From Triplophysa rosa (lineage: Eukaryota > Chordata > Actinopteri > Cypriniformes > Nemacheilidae), in contig NC_079898.1 in NCBI RefSeq assembly GCF_024868665.1, forward strand, positions 2,222,164 through 2,286,163: a DNA stretch of 64,000 nucleotides, read 5' to 3'. The translations under genes and the position numbers were made by a program. Position 1 is the first letter of the stretch; each line of letters begins with the position of its first letter. The notes below the pieces were generated by a model. That model did not search any database, had not been told where the DNA came from, and saw only the letters and a program-made list of their open reading frames with translations. Shown here piece after piece: positions 32,100 through 43,242 of the stretch.

Positions 32100-32900
32100 A
32101 GCCTCTATTACAGGGGGACCGCTGACTGTCTGATCTCAGGCAGTTCAACACTGACCGGGCGCGCTAGTCCTCGCGCCCCACCTGGGTGTGAGCGGGGCCG
32201 CTCGTGAGGACAGAGTCGAGTTCCATACCGAGAAAGAGGATGCTTTGCCCGGGGAGAGCTTGCTCTTATCTCAGTTGACCTGTGGCCCCACCGATCTAGG
32301 TGCCGGAGCACCAGGTCCCTGTGTGTACACCACAGATCTCGAGAGTGTGCCCAAACTTGAGCCAGTCATCGAGATAGTTAGTACCCATACACCTCCTTCC
32401 CAACGGGGAAGGAGGACGGCTTCCACGACCTTCGTAAAGACTCGTGGAGACAGGGACAGACCGAAGGGGAGGACCCTGTACTGATATGCCCGTCCCTCGA
32501 GCGCGAACCGTCGGAACGGCCGATGTCGAGGGAGGATCGAGACTTGAAGTACGCATCCTAGGTCGATTGCCACGAACCAGTCCTGACGCTTGACGGACGC
32601 CAGGATGCGCTTCTGCGTGACCATCCTGAAAGGCAGCTAGTGTAGGTGCCTGTTCAGAACACGCAGATCTAAGATAGATCCGCCTTTCTTAGGGACAATG
32701 AAGTACGGGCTGTAAACCCGCTGAACACCTCGGCCAATGGGACGGGCTCGATCGCTCCCTTCACCAGAAGGGAGGCGACCTCCGCCCGAAGTACGGGGGC
32801 ATCCCTGCCTCTGCCTGAGGTAAAAGGACGTCCCGGAACTTGGGCGGACGTGTAGCGAACTGAATCACGTAGCCGAGACGGATCGTCTTCCTCAGCCAGC
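32100..32900 (-). pseudogene. DIRS copy B reverse transcriptase
   Basis: Frame 32271-32624 reads MVTQKRILASVKRQDWFVAI and VLPFGLSLSPRVFTKV. The YLDDWL block is in the neighbouring frame 32296-32556. Between the two the usual KDAY-type segment after AIDL is damaged. Confidence 0.85.
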
Positions 32901-33289
32901 CTGACAGTCTGGGGGCTCCCAGAACTGTGACAGGGGGACTAGAGTTTGATCTGCTTCATCGCCCCCGCGGAGGGTGGTTCGATGGCTAGCAGTACGGATT
33001 CCTTGCCGGGGGAGGCCCCCCGGGGAGGAGATCGGCTCTGCCATATTTCCTGCCTGGCGACTGCGCAGCTCAACGCACTGTCTGACTGAGAGTGCTGAGG
33101 GCTGGTGTTTATACTCGACATTGCGCTTTGCCATGACGCAACGTCGAGTTTGCCGTTCACCGTCGTGCAGAGGGTGAGAGCGGCTGAGGTAACCCAGAGA
33201 GAGAGGAAACTCTCCTTTTTGAGAGTAAGTGGGCGCCAGCCCCCCAGAGGGGGCCAGCAGATGGAGGGACGGGGCAGGAACCGTCCCTA

Positions 33290-34290
33290 TCCGACCTCCC
33301 AGCGCTGTGGCTGGGGTCGGGCCCAATGGTAGCCTCGATCCCCCTGAGGTGATCCCATGACAGCCGCTGCCCGCGGCTGCTGATGGGGCGATGGTCTCCT
33401 CTTCGCTGTCTCCTCCAGGTCACTGGAGGGCGTTGAAGAGGACCAGGGCTGCTGGGAAGCAGACAGTGCACGGGACTCGACGGCCGAGGCGGCCGAGTTG
33501 CGGCACGGAGGACTGCTTTTTACTGTCGAGAACCCTCCACAGTAACACCAACCAGCCCCCCCTTGCGAGACGGGTATGTCTAGAAAGCGGACCTTCTCAG
33601 CGTTACTCATCTGTGCAAGCATCGGCCAGAGGAGTTCCTCATGGACCACAAGTGTGGACATCGTCCGACCCAGGGCCCCCGCGGTCACCTTGGTCGCCCG
33701 TAGAGCGAAGTCGGTGACGGCGCGGAGTTCCTGCATAAGCGCTGGGTCGGTCTTACCCTCGTGGAGCTCTCTCAACGCCCTGGCCTGGCAGGAGCCATAG
33801 CGTGGAGAGAGGAGGCAGCTTGGTCCGCCGCAATGTGAGCTCTCGACACCAGAGATGCCGAGACCCCACATGCTTTGGACGGGAGTCTAGGTCGAGCCCC
33901 CCCAGGTGGCCGCCACCTATGGGCACGAGTGCACCGCGGCGGCAAACTCCACCTGGGGGACACCGACGCATCCTCCAGCTGTCTCAACCTCAAGGGAAGA
34001 GAGGGTGACAGAACTTTGTTTGAAGTGAAACGTGCCGGAAGGGGCGTTCCAGGCTTGGAGCCGTGCCCAAACCCGAGGCGCCATGTAGCTAGCCGCGAAC
34101 GCCGGGAGAGGCAGTGCGGGTACTGCAACCCAACACTTACGGCGGCCCAGGAAAGCATGGCTGACATCTCGACATCCGCTTTTTCCTGGGCTCAACCCCC
34201 CGAGGGAGGGAGCCCGAAGAATCGTAAGAGTCGGATGGCAGTACGTCACCCCCGATGCTGCAAGAGACCTCTCATCATCACGCATCGTGT
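33290..34290 (-). pseudogene. DIRS copy B gag-like ORF
   Basis: The best preserved block, in frame 33287-33871, reads ALRELHEGKTDPALMQEL, then ATKVTAGALGRTMSTLVVHE and EKVRFLDIPVSQGG. Upstream blocks MSAMLSWAAVSVGLQYPHC and MRDDERSLAASGVTYC lie in other frames. Confidence 0.78.
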
Positions 34291-34605
34291 CCGAATACGT
34301 GATTGAGGAATAAGACGGCGGACCGTCTTTTTTGGGGAACGGTCAGACAAGCGAAACGAGGTGTGAACGGTCCATGAGCCGTGGCTGGCGGATTATCGCT
34401 CACAGTAACCCTCATATCACCCTCGCTGCTTGCCATAGCGGACGGCAGGGCCGTAGTCCTGCCGCCACGGAACGGGGAGCAAACGAGGTGGTGGCTGAGT
34501 CCCGTGGGAACACAGCCACCTGTGACGCAACGTCTGAATCGTCACCGCCCGCAGTGCGGGCAGAACGTATCCACAACGTCTGCCCCAGCGTACTGGAAGC
34601 AGGCA

Positions 34606-35480
34606 TTGTGTCCGTCCCCCTCCTCGATGAGTGTGTTGCAACCATGAGAACAGCGGGACAAGCCACACTGGAGAAATTTGCTCTTTTAGAAAAGGAAATT
34701 GCTCGAACACCTCCGGAACTGCCGAGACGCACAGGGGAGAGTCAGAGGAGAGTGCAGGAAGGGACCGTCCACTGTCCACGTCGTAGATTCCAGCAGAAAG
34801 AATGATCACCAGATCGTAGAGAAGCTCATCAGATGCGTAGGCTCTGAAGAACAAAAGGTGAATGAATGAGGCTTCCCTCTTATACCCGGACATCCGGGGA
34901 GGAGCCCGGCATGCAAATTTCATTCGCCAATTTTCATTGGCCTTTTCTAAATACTTAGAAGATGATAGGTTCTCAAGACAAACCCCATTCTGTCGGTTCG
35001 ACACAACGTCGAGAGACCGACAGAAAGGGAACCAGTGTGTCTGTCCCCCTCCTTGATCAGTGTGTTGCACCCATGAGAACAGCGGGACATGCCACGCTGG
35101 AGAAATTTGCTCTTTTAGAAAAAAACACTCGAACACTCCTGGCACTGCTGAGACGCCCAGGGGAAGTCGCTGCAGGAAGGGACCGTCCGCTGCACCACGT
35201 CGTAAGATTCCAGCAGTAATTCGGCGTAGAGTTTGAAGTCTCGAAGTCGATCAGTGTGAAGGCTCCGAAGAACAAAAGGTGAATGAATGCAGCACGCCAT
35301 CTCCCTTTTATACCCGGATATCCTTGGGCGGAGTCCGGCATGCAAATTTCATTCGCCAATTTCATTGGCCTTTTCTAAACTAGTCAGAAGTTGATAGGTT
35401 CTCAAGAGCGAACCCCATCTGTCGGCTCGACACAACGTCTCGTTCCCTCCATCAGGGAACTGAGGTTACATCCGTAATCC
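34606..35480. repeat. Direct duplication of the DIRS 5' end (two about 420-bp units)
   Basis: 34606-35024 and 35030-35480 share CTGGAGAAATTTGCTCTTTT, TTCCAGCAGNAA-type text, GAACAAAAGGTGAATGAATG and the TATAC/CATGCAAATTTCATTCGCC block. The outer unit is the one that pairs with the left end of the assembly. Confidence 0.88.
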
Positions 35481-35709
35481 GACGTTTTTCCTCAAAATTA
35501 TCCCACGTGTCAGATTGAACTCTGTAAATCATGTGTTTGACATTAGTTTTACATTTTGACATAAACATGGAAAAAAGGCTCAAGACCTGTTAAATAACCA
35601 TTAAAAACATCTTGTGGCTCAAGAACATGAACCACCCCTATAACCAATGGCATTCAGATTAACATTGACATTATAAATGTTATGAAAACATCCAGCAACC
35701 AGTGTTTCA
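35261..35709 (-). repeat. Right arm of the terminal inverted repeat
   Basis: Complement of 24314-24771, differing at scattered bases. Outside the DIRS-type part it includes the low-GC segment GTTCATGTTCTTGAGCCACA (on the complement), which both arms share. Confidence 0.92.
35304..35312 (-). promoter_or_regulatory. TATA-like box in the right DIRS end
   Basis: TATAAAAGG on the minus strand, pointing into the gag side of copy B. The corresponding text in the inner unit near 34872 is TATAAGAGG. The placement suits a promoter for the minus-strand ORFs, by inference only. Confidence 0.45.
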
Positions 35710-35840
35710 GTCTGTATTCTGTGTGTGTTCACTTCTTTTGTTTTAACTTGTATAACTTTAATGTTTTGCTTATAGTCAATATGTAAATTGAAAACTGTAA
35801 AAAGCGCTATATACAGTAAATAAAGTTGACCTGACAAGTC
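35710..35840 (+). repeat. LINE-tail-like fragment
   Basis: AACTGTAAAAAGCGCTATAT then AATAAAGTTGACCTGACA resembles the 3' tail of fish L2-type LINEs. Confidence 0.5.
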
Positions 35841-36325
35841 ATCAATAATGAGAAATATTAGGGAGACTAAGAAGCAGGCCTGTAATTTCTATGACATTTT
35901 CTGAGGTTTGTGTCTTTGCTTACAAAAAAGATCAATTTTGGAAAATGATGGTAAGACCTCTATAAGGTTAATTATGAAGCTGTGAGCAGGTGTGTTTCAT
36001 GCAAACTGCATAGATACAAATAGTTCAGATAAGCCTGATTTTTCAAACGTTCTCTCAATAATGCAGATAAACTCAAGACTTCTTACTAATTCTTAACACA
36101 TAAAAACATTCAAAGTATGAATAAGACATTGTAGAAAGTAGTTGTTGTGTGCATCTGGAATTCCTTTGTTTCGCTTGGCTAATATTTGCACATGGATTCC
36201 GCCTTGTGAACGAGAGGACAAAAAGACAACAGGTTACCAGGCAGCATGAGACCAGTGAAAAATGAGGACACACAAGGTGTTGCTTTTGAGAATTAGTTTG
36301 GCCTCCATTACCTGTACAGACCAAC
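35841..36325. other. slit1 intron, nothing recognised
   Basis: No exon or clear repeat. Confidence 0.5.
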
Positions 36326-36328
36326 ACA

Positions 36329-36341
36329 AACACTCACACAC

Positions 36342-36384
<43 letters not shown>

Positions 36385-36414
36385 CACGCACACACACGCA
36401 CACGCATGCACGCA

Positions 36415-36446
<32 letters not shown>

Positions 36447-36476
36447 CACACACACGCACGCACACACACACACACG
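36329..36476. repeat. (CA)n microsatellite with CGCACG interruptions
   Basis: About 148 bp of alternating purine-pyrimidine repeat. Frames of repeated His-Thr or Cys-Val here are artefacts. Confidence 0.98.
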
Positions 36477-37874
36477 CTCTTATAAACGTAAAGCCTACAG
36501 ATACAGTGACACACACACTTATGCTGTCCTCTGAGTGCCCAATGGTCTTTCACAGCCTACGCTGAACCACCTTAATCTGATAATGAATCAGGCTGGGAAT
36601 CTGGTGATGGATGGACAATGTGTGAACTTTAGGTCTAACACTTAAAGGCACTTGACATGAATTTGATGCAAAGATGATGCCATTTGTGAGAAAAAAGCAC
36701 ATAAAACACAGCAGTAACGTCCCACTAAACTGAGCATTACTGAAAAAGTCAATGATAATGCAATTGTCTTATGTAAGCTAGACCTTTCTTTCCCACACAA
36801 CTCGGCAAAGCAGTGTGTCTGTAAAGCATCTGATAGATAAACACCACCAAAGCCTCCCATTCAGAGCTCTAATGGTATAAGAGATGCCGGGAACTATCTT
36901 CAGCTTTAACAGAGGTGGATCTCATACCTAAACATTTAAAGGCTTTCCCGTCGGTGTAATTAATAACACTGGAGCATGTTGACTGTTTCCAGTGTGTTTG
37001 CTCAAGGCTCTGAGGACTTGGAGTAAAGTGGAAGTTGAACATTAGGCCTGGAATGGAAAGTTCCCTTCATGTCCCCTATGTGACACTTGTGAAGTAGGCC
37101 AGATGCGGGACAGAAGGGACAGAGGGAAATTTCTGCCGCAGTCGGGTCACACATGCATCCTTTCGCACTCCTTGAACATCGTCCAAGCCTAGTTCTGTAT
37201 TCGAGTTTCGGAGCTTTTGTGCTACAGACCGAAGAAGGACACGACGAAGGGAGGGAGCAGAAATAAATCAGTTATAATGTCATGGTTTGTGCAACATTCA
37301 CTGACGCAGGGCTGAATTAATGATTCTCAGAGTGATCCTACAGAGAGCTGCTCTCATTTCTGGATGCACTTTATTTATTAACGGCTTCATCTCAGTACCG
37401 ATTAGCGATTGAAAATCAAGCACATCAGTGCTGTTTCTGTCCTCTTTTTCTCTCCGCAGGATTTAGAATCTGCTTTCTTTTCACTTACACACTCTGTGTA
37501 AAGCTGTCATAACATTAAATAAAACTAAAGATCAGCCTGATCTCACAGGAATTCGTAAGCATTTTACAAGGTGGAACATTCCTGGGAACTTTTGTTCAAT
37601 GTGCTTATCAGAAGAGTGAAAATAAAGGCCCACTTCTAAATCTAACCGTCACTGTAACAAGAGCACATTGTTTTAAAGTTCTTCATTAATCTTTACATGA
37701 CTGCGTTCATGATTACCTGGTGTAAGCTATTATGAATCACATTTCAGTGCAGTGATTTGTCCCGTATAAGACTTGCTGCATACACATAATTTCATAAATA
37801 CTGTACATACACACCTTGCAGTGTAGAAATTAACATAATGGCAAATAAAATGAATAAATATCAACATACATCAA
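36477..37874. other. slit1 intron, nothing recognised
   Basis: About 1.4 kb with no exon, terminal repeats or familiar element. It is the longest apparently single-copy stretch in the large intron. Confidence 0.5.
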
Positions 37875-38188
37875 TGTAACGCGTTCTCTAGGCAAGGAAA
37901 GAAGGAGGCGGGAACCGGCAAACATTTAACAAACTTTAATGAAAAATAAACAAACATTAATACAGAAGTAAAAAGGCCGACAGCCCCTCACGGACAACTG
38001 CCGGCCACACGAACATAATCAAAACTTAACACTTCCGGGCCCGGTCCTCTCTCGCCGTATTCCCCTGCTGCTCAGCCTTTTATGCTTCCGCTCCTCAGTG
38101 AGAGATACGAGGCCGGAATGATGCCCAGCTGACACTCATTATCAATCGCGTCCCGGCCTTGCTTCCTCCTCCCATGGCTCTCGTCACA
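37875..38188 (-). mobile_element. Solo LTR (314 bp) of the miniature LTR family
   Basis: Runs TGTAACGC to CGTCACA (TG...CA on the minus strand) with a perfect 5-bp target duplication ATCAA at 37870-37874 and 38189-38193. It resembles 40794-41185 and, more distantly, the LTRs at 48552 and 49495: GGAGGCGGGAACCGGCAAAC, CTGCCGGCCACACGAACATA, CCGGGCCCGGTCCTCTCTCG and TTTTATGCTTCCG. Confidence 0.93.
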
Positions 38189-38365
38189 ATCAACAATAAA
38201 CATACTTAAATTTTCACATATAAATCCGTTTCATAAGTCCAGGTTGGTCCAAGTCCAAACCATTACAGCCTATCTGCCCTTCCAGTTCCCTTTCTGTCGG
38301 ACTCTCGACGTTGTGTAGAACCGACAGAATGGGGTTTGTCTTGAGAACCTATCATCTAGTCCCCT

Positions 38366-39160
38366 GTGGGTACTAAACTATCTCGACGACTGGCTCAGCT
38401 TGGCGCACTCTCGAGATCTGTTGTGTACACACAGGGACCTGGTGCTCCGGCACCTAGATCAGTGGGGCTACAGGTCAACTGAGAAGAGCGAGCTCTCCCC
38501 GGTGCAGAGCGTCCTCTTTCTCGGTATGGAACTCGACTCTGTCCTCATGAGCGGCCCTGCTCACCCCCCGCGGGGGGCGCGAGACCCGCGACGAGGAAGC
38601 CCGCGCCCACGCGGCCTCCAGAGGCAGTGCGACTGACTACAGAGCGCGTCTGATCAGTGTTGAACTGCCTGAAGCTCTCAGGCAGTCAGCGGTCCCCCTG
38701 AAACAATTCAGAGGCTCCTGGGATGGCATCCTCGGCGGGGGTGGTCCCCCTCGGGTCGATGCACATACGACCGCTCCAACACTGGTTACAGAGTCAAGTT
38801 CCTTGGAGAGCGTGGCACACCGGCAGTAGGCGTATGGTCATCACGCTTTTTCTGCCGACACACCCTAACCCCCTGGTGACAGGGGTCCCCTTAGGGATAC
38901 CTCCATGTAGGGTTGGGGTGCCGTGTGCAATGGGCACGCAGTGTCGGGGCGGTGGACGGGCCCCCGCCTGCGTTGGCATTTCAACTGCCTAGAGTTGTTG
39001 GTTGTGCTACTTGCATTGAGGAGGCTACTACCTCTCGTGCAGGGCAAGCACGTGCTGGTCCGGTCGGACAGCACAGCTGCTGTGGCGTATATCATTGGTG
39101 GCATTTGCTCACGACAGCTAACATGACTCGCCCGGCGCCTCCTCCTCTGGAGTCAGCATC
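38366..39160 (+). pseudogene. DIRS copy C RT end and RNase H
   Basis: The first frame reads AHSRDLLCTHRDLVLRHLDQ and SELSPVQSVLFLGMELDSV, the RT thumb side. After shifts, RNase H text follows with CLELL and VRSDST. Most of the RT palm is missing. Confidence 0.82.
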
Positions 39161-39164
39161 ATCA

Positions 39165-39860
39165 TGACCCAAGTGCTGGGTAGCCTCTGGGACAGCACGA
39201 CCTGGTCATTAGGTTCCTAAGGGGCGCGAGAGGGTGACCTCCTTATCCGCGCTCCGTTCCCTCTTGCGACCTAGGTGGCGGGCCTCAAGAGGCCCCGCCC
39301 CCTTCGAGCCTCTCGGGGTTGCCGCTCTTTCTCAGTCTTGATAAAGACGGCTTTCCTGATGGCGCTCACCTCCAAGAGGGTAGGGGATCGGCAAGCACCC
39401 TCCGTGTCCACAGATTGCCTAGAACTCGGGGCCGGGATTCTCACGTTATCTTGAGACCCTGCCCCGGCTACGTGCTCAAAGTTCCCACCACTCTTCAGAG
39501 AGACCAGGTGGTGAACCTGCAGGCGCTCCCCACCGGGGAGGAAGACCCAACCTTTCTGTGTTGTGTCCAGTACGCGCACTGCGCCTCTACTTGGACCGCA
39601 CGCAGAGCCCAGAAGCTCTGAGCAGCTCTTTGTCTGTTTCTGAGGTCAGCAGAAGGGAGGGCTGTCTCCAAACAGAGGCTGGCGCACTGGATCGTGGATG
39701 CCCTCGTTAGGGCATACCGATCTCAATTCGCACCTGCCTGTTGGGAGTGAGGTACACTCCTCATGGGCACTGGCTCAGGGCGCCTCTCTAGCAGACATCT
39801 GCAGAGCTGCGGGTTGGGCTATGCCCAACAACTCCGTGAGGTTCTAATACCTACGCGCGG
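39165..39860 (+). pseudogene. DIRS copy C tyrosine recombinase
   Basis: Blocks TSKRVGDRQAPSVSTD, QRDQVVNLQALPTGEEDP, SSWALAQGASLADICRAAG and AMPNNSVRF occur in order across three frames. Arg in SKRVGD matches the first catalytic Arg of the family. Confidence 0.8.
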
Positions 39861-40344
39861 AACCGGTGTCAGCCCGCATCCTGGCAGGTGTAGGACCGGT
39901 AGCCGGTAGGGCGTACGCCTGCGAAAGCCCTTCCCCCTTCCTTAGGGGGATCAGCGGCTATTACGCCTCCCCTCTTTCCCCCACTGGGTAAAGAACAGGC
40001 ATTTTATCCATCACTAGCACCTTCCTCGGGGCAGGCTGGGCAGAGCAGCCCTGCCCCCTTAGGCCGGGGAACAGTTGAGTTATCTCCCACATAGCTCTAA
40101 CCGGACCTAGTGCTCCAGACGTGGTAACCCCCCCTCCGTGGGCTGTTCCGTCTGATGTATCCTCATGAATGGTTCCCACCTCGGCAACCCATGACCTCCC
40201 TAGGTGGATTCCCACCTTGCGGTTAACTCCTACAGTACGCACATTTTCCCATGAGTTCTCCCCTGATTGTGAGACCATGTGGTCTCTCCACTAATTCCTC
40301 CCTACGGTAGGTAGTGGTCTCTGCAGCGTTTTTCCCCCGGGGGC

Positions 40345-41185
40345 GGATGGCAGCAGGCTCCGGCCCATGGCAAGCGGGGCTGACTCCTCCGCTCCCTCCC
40401 GGAAGGCAGCCACCCCACCTCAGATCCAGGGGCACGGCTGCGAGGTCCTCATGTCCTGGCGGCCGGCGGTGGCTCCTCCGACCGAGGGCAGCCAGCAGCA
40501 GGTCCTCCGCTTCCTGCTCCTCCCCGATCCGGTGGACGGTAGCAGGCTCCGGCCCAAGGCAAGCTGGGCTGACCTCTCTGCTCCCTCGTGGATGGCAGCC
40601 ACCCCACCTCGACCCAGGACATGGGGCGAGGTCTTCGCCCCACCCGGGCACATACTCCAGCACCACCGCCTCGGGCAGCCGCTCGCGGACATCCCTCGTC
40701 CGCGCTGCCCGAACTCTTCGGCACCGCGATCCCCCTCAGCGGCGAGGACTCTTTGACAGCATGTCCCTCCTTCCTCCCGGGTTTCGGCACCAATGTAATA
40801 AAGCTCAATAAAACGGGAAGGAAGGAGGTGGGAACCTGCGAACATTTTAATAAAAAATAAATAAACAATAAACAGCAGTAAAACAGGCCGGCAGCCCTTC
40901 ACGGACGACTGCCGGCCACACGAACGTAAACAAAACTTAACTGTCCGGGCCCAGTCCTCTCTCGCCATATACTCTTGCCGCTCAGCCTTTTATGCTTCCG
41001 ATTTCCTCCGTGGGAGATACGAGGCCAGTGTGACACCCAGCTGATGCGATTGATAATGAACGTCAGCTGGGCGCCACACCGGCCTCGTATCTCCCACGGA
41101 GGAAATCGGAAGCATAAAAGGCTGAGCTGCAAGAGTATATGGCTCTTGCTCCTCCCACGGCTCTCGTCACGCCTCCCTCGTCACA
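40345..41185 (-). mobile_element. Miniature LTR element, 5' half, fused to DIRS copy C
   Basis: Read on the minus strand: LTR 41185-40794, then TTGGTGCCGAAACCCGGGA as primer-binding-like sequence (40775-40793), then about 450 bp of GC-rich internal sequence related to 48900-49250. It breaks off at 40344 into DIRS sequence, so its 3' LTR is lost. Flank GATAG follows the LTR at 41186. Confidence 0.85.
40964..41144. repeat. Inverted duplication within the LTR (81-bp arms, 18-bp spacer)
   Basis: CTCAGCCTTTTATGCTTCCG (40981 on) is answered by CGGAAGCATAAAAGGCTGAG (41107-41126), and the arms extend from about 40964-41044 to 41063-41144. The solo LTR at 37875 and both LTRs at 48552/49495 have this region once only. 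Confidence 0.93.
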
Positions 41186-41789
41186 GATAGATCTATCATT
41201 TCATCAAGGACGAGGTCAGAGATCTCGGCCTTTTAAAAGCTTGGTGAAATAGATAGACAGTAAATTGTCAAAATATGACAAAATATAACAGTAAAGCAGA
41301 ACCATCAGATAACAATTTCTTTCTATACTCAATCACTCATTTTATTGTTAATACTAAAAGAGTTGAATTACGGTGCGGTGTCTCGCCACATTAACTGATG
41401 AACATCTTGTTTGTATTTTTGTCATGCATACAAAATAAACTATTCTTTTCATTCTGAATTTAAACAATTGCTGGGAATAAAATTAAATGTTAAATTATGT
41501 CATCAAAGATTGGATCTCGACTTGTTAAATGATCGTAATACAGCATGTTTGCTTGTACTTAGGTTGTGTGGTAATGTGTTCATTGCTTTTTAAGAATGGT
41601 TTGCAGCTTCACGGTCGAACACCAGTGCTGTTTTAGGCCCTGTTTATGCCTGGTATTAAGATGTGCTTTGATCGATCGGATCACAAGTGGACAAAGGAGA
41701 CACATACCCATTTGCACCTGGTGTTTTAAAGAACCAGTGTGTAATTTTTTGGAGGGTCTATCGACAAAAATGCAATATAATATAATATA
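41186..41789. other. slit1 intron, nothing recognised
   Basis: AT-rich, no clear repeat. Confidence 0.5.
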
Positions 41790-43242
41790 CAGTATCTCAC
41801 AGAAGTGAGTATACCCTCACATTTTTGTAAATATTTTATTATATCTTTTCATGTGACAACACTGAAGAAATGACACTTTGCTACAATGTAAAGTAGTGAG
41901 TGTACAGCTTGTATAACAGTGTAAATTTGCTTTCCCCTCAAAATAACTCAACACACAGCCATTAATGTCTAAACCGCTGGCAATAAAAGTGAGTACACCC
42001 CAAAGTGAAAATGTCAAAATTGGGCCCAATTTGCCATTTTCCCTCCCCGGTGTCATGTGATTCTTTAGTGTTACAAGGTCTCAGGTGTGAATGGGGAGCA
42101 GGTGTGTTAAATTTGGTGTTATCGCTCTCACTCTCTCATACCGGTCACTGGAATTTCAACATCGCACCTCATGGCAAAGAACTTTCTGAGGATCTGAAAG
42201 AAAGAATTGTTGCTCTACATAAAGATGGCCTAGGCTATAAGAAGATTGCCAAGACCCTGAAACTGAACTGCAGCACAGTGGCCAAGACCACACAGCAGTT
42301 TAACAGGACAGGTTCCACTCAAAACAGGCCTTGCCATGGTCGACCATAGAAGTTGAGTGCACGTGCTCAGTGTCATATCCAGAGGTTGTCTTTGGGAAAT
42401 AGACGGATGAGTGCTGCCAGCATTGCTGCAGAGGTTGAAGGGGTCAGCCTGTCAGTGATCAGACCATACGCCGCACACTGCATCAAATTGGTCTGCATGG
42501 CTGTCGTCCCAGAAGGAAGCCTCTTCTAAAGATGATGCACAAGAAAGCCCGCAAACACTTTGCTGAAGACAAGCAGACTAAGGACATGGATTACTGGAAC
42601 CATGTCCTGTGGTCAGATGAGACCAAGATAAACTTGTTTGGTTCAGATGGTGTCAAGCGTGTGTGGCGGCAACCAGGTGAGGAGTACAAAGACAAGTGTG
42701 TCTTGCCTACAGTCAAGCATGGTGGTGGGAGTGTCATGGTCTGGGGCTGCATGAGTGCTGCCGGCACTGGAGAGCTACAGTTCATTGAGGGAACCATGAA
42801 TGCCAACATGTACTGTGACATACCGAAGCAGAGCATGATCCCCTCCCTTCGGAGACTGGGCATCAGGGTAGTATTCCAACATGATAACGACCCCAAAAGA
42901 AGCTGAGGGTAAAGATGATGGACTGGCCAAGCATGTCTCCAGACCTAAACCCTATTGAGCATCTGTGGGGCATCCTCAAATGGAAGGTGGAGGAGTGCAA
43001 GGTCTCTAACATCCACCAGCTCTGTGATGTCATCATGGAGGAGTGGAAGAGGACTCCAGTGGCAACCTGTGAAGCTCTGGTGAACTTCATGCCCAAGACG
43101 TCAAAATTCACACTGTTATCCAAGCTGTAAACTCACTACTTTACATTGTAGCAAAGTTCATTTCTTCAGTGTTGTCACATGAAAAGATATAATAAAATAT
43201 TTACTAAAATGTGAGGGGTGTACTCACTTCTGTGAGATACTG
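41790..43242 (+). mobile_element. Tc1-like transposon, defective
   Basis: Ends CAGTATCTCACAGAAGTGAG and the inverted CTCACTTCTGTGAGATACTG, flanked by TA at 41788-41789 and 43243-43244, the standard Tc1/mariner target. The terminal repeats continue inward (ACTTTACATTGTAGCAAAG near 43138 mirrors CTTTGCTACAATGTAAAGT near 41877). The transposase is broken. Confidence 0.96.
42172..43129 (+). pseudogene. Tc1 transposase pseudogene
   Basis: The DNA-binding part reads LSEDLKERIVALHKDGLGYK and ends at a stop at 42347-42349. A shift occurs near 42440. The catalytic part is open from 42532 with VLWSDETKINLFG (first Asp), HGGGSVMVWGCMSAAG and FQHDNDPK (second Asp). A deletion near 42898 then removes the THTS-type segment and shifts the frame. 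The block with the Glu, MSPDLNPIEHLWGILKW, lies at 42933-42983. The C-terminus is also shortened. It cannot make an active enzyme. Confidence 0.94.

Larger units (their letters stand above)
24314..35709 (-). mobile_element. DIRS1-like retroelement assembly: two head-to-tail minus-strand copies inside 450-bp inverted ends
   Basis: DIRS elements encode gag, RT-RNase H and a tyrosine recombinase instead of an integrase, and end in inverted repeats. Reading the minus strand, copy B (about 34930 down to 29229) and copy A (29228 down to about 24538) each show gag, RT, RNase H and recombinase in that order. Both are full of shifts and stops. The outermost sequence TGAAACACTGGTTGCTGG at 24314 reappears inverted at 35709. 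No target duplication is expected for DIRS and none was seen. Confidence 0.88.
38285..40344 (+). mobile_element. Third DIRS fragment (copy C), opposite orientation, internally deleted
   Basis: It begins in the end repeat (TTCCCTTTCTGTCGGACTCT) but jumps at about 38356 into the RT end, TATCTCGACGACTGGCTCAG (LDDWL). RNase H follows (38923-39126: GPRLRWHFNCLELLVVLL, KHVLVRSDSTAAVAYI). At about 39160 it skips to the recombinase (39180-39860). It stops at about 40344, where an LTR element begins. Two internal deletions relative to copies A and B are visible. Confidence 0.88.

Noticed and set aside
32892..34285. Plus-strand Arg/Gly/Pro-rich frames in the DIRS body
   Set aside because: All recognisable DIRS blocks are on the minus strand here. 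The plus frames are GC-rich shadows.
42591..42896. Minus-strand frame opposite the Tc1 transposase
   Set aside because: Shadow of the transposase, which has clear catalytic motifs on the plus strand.
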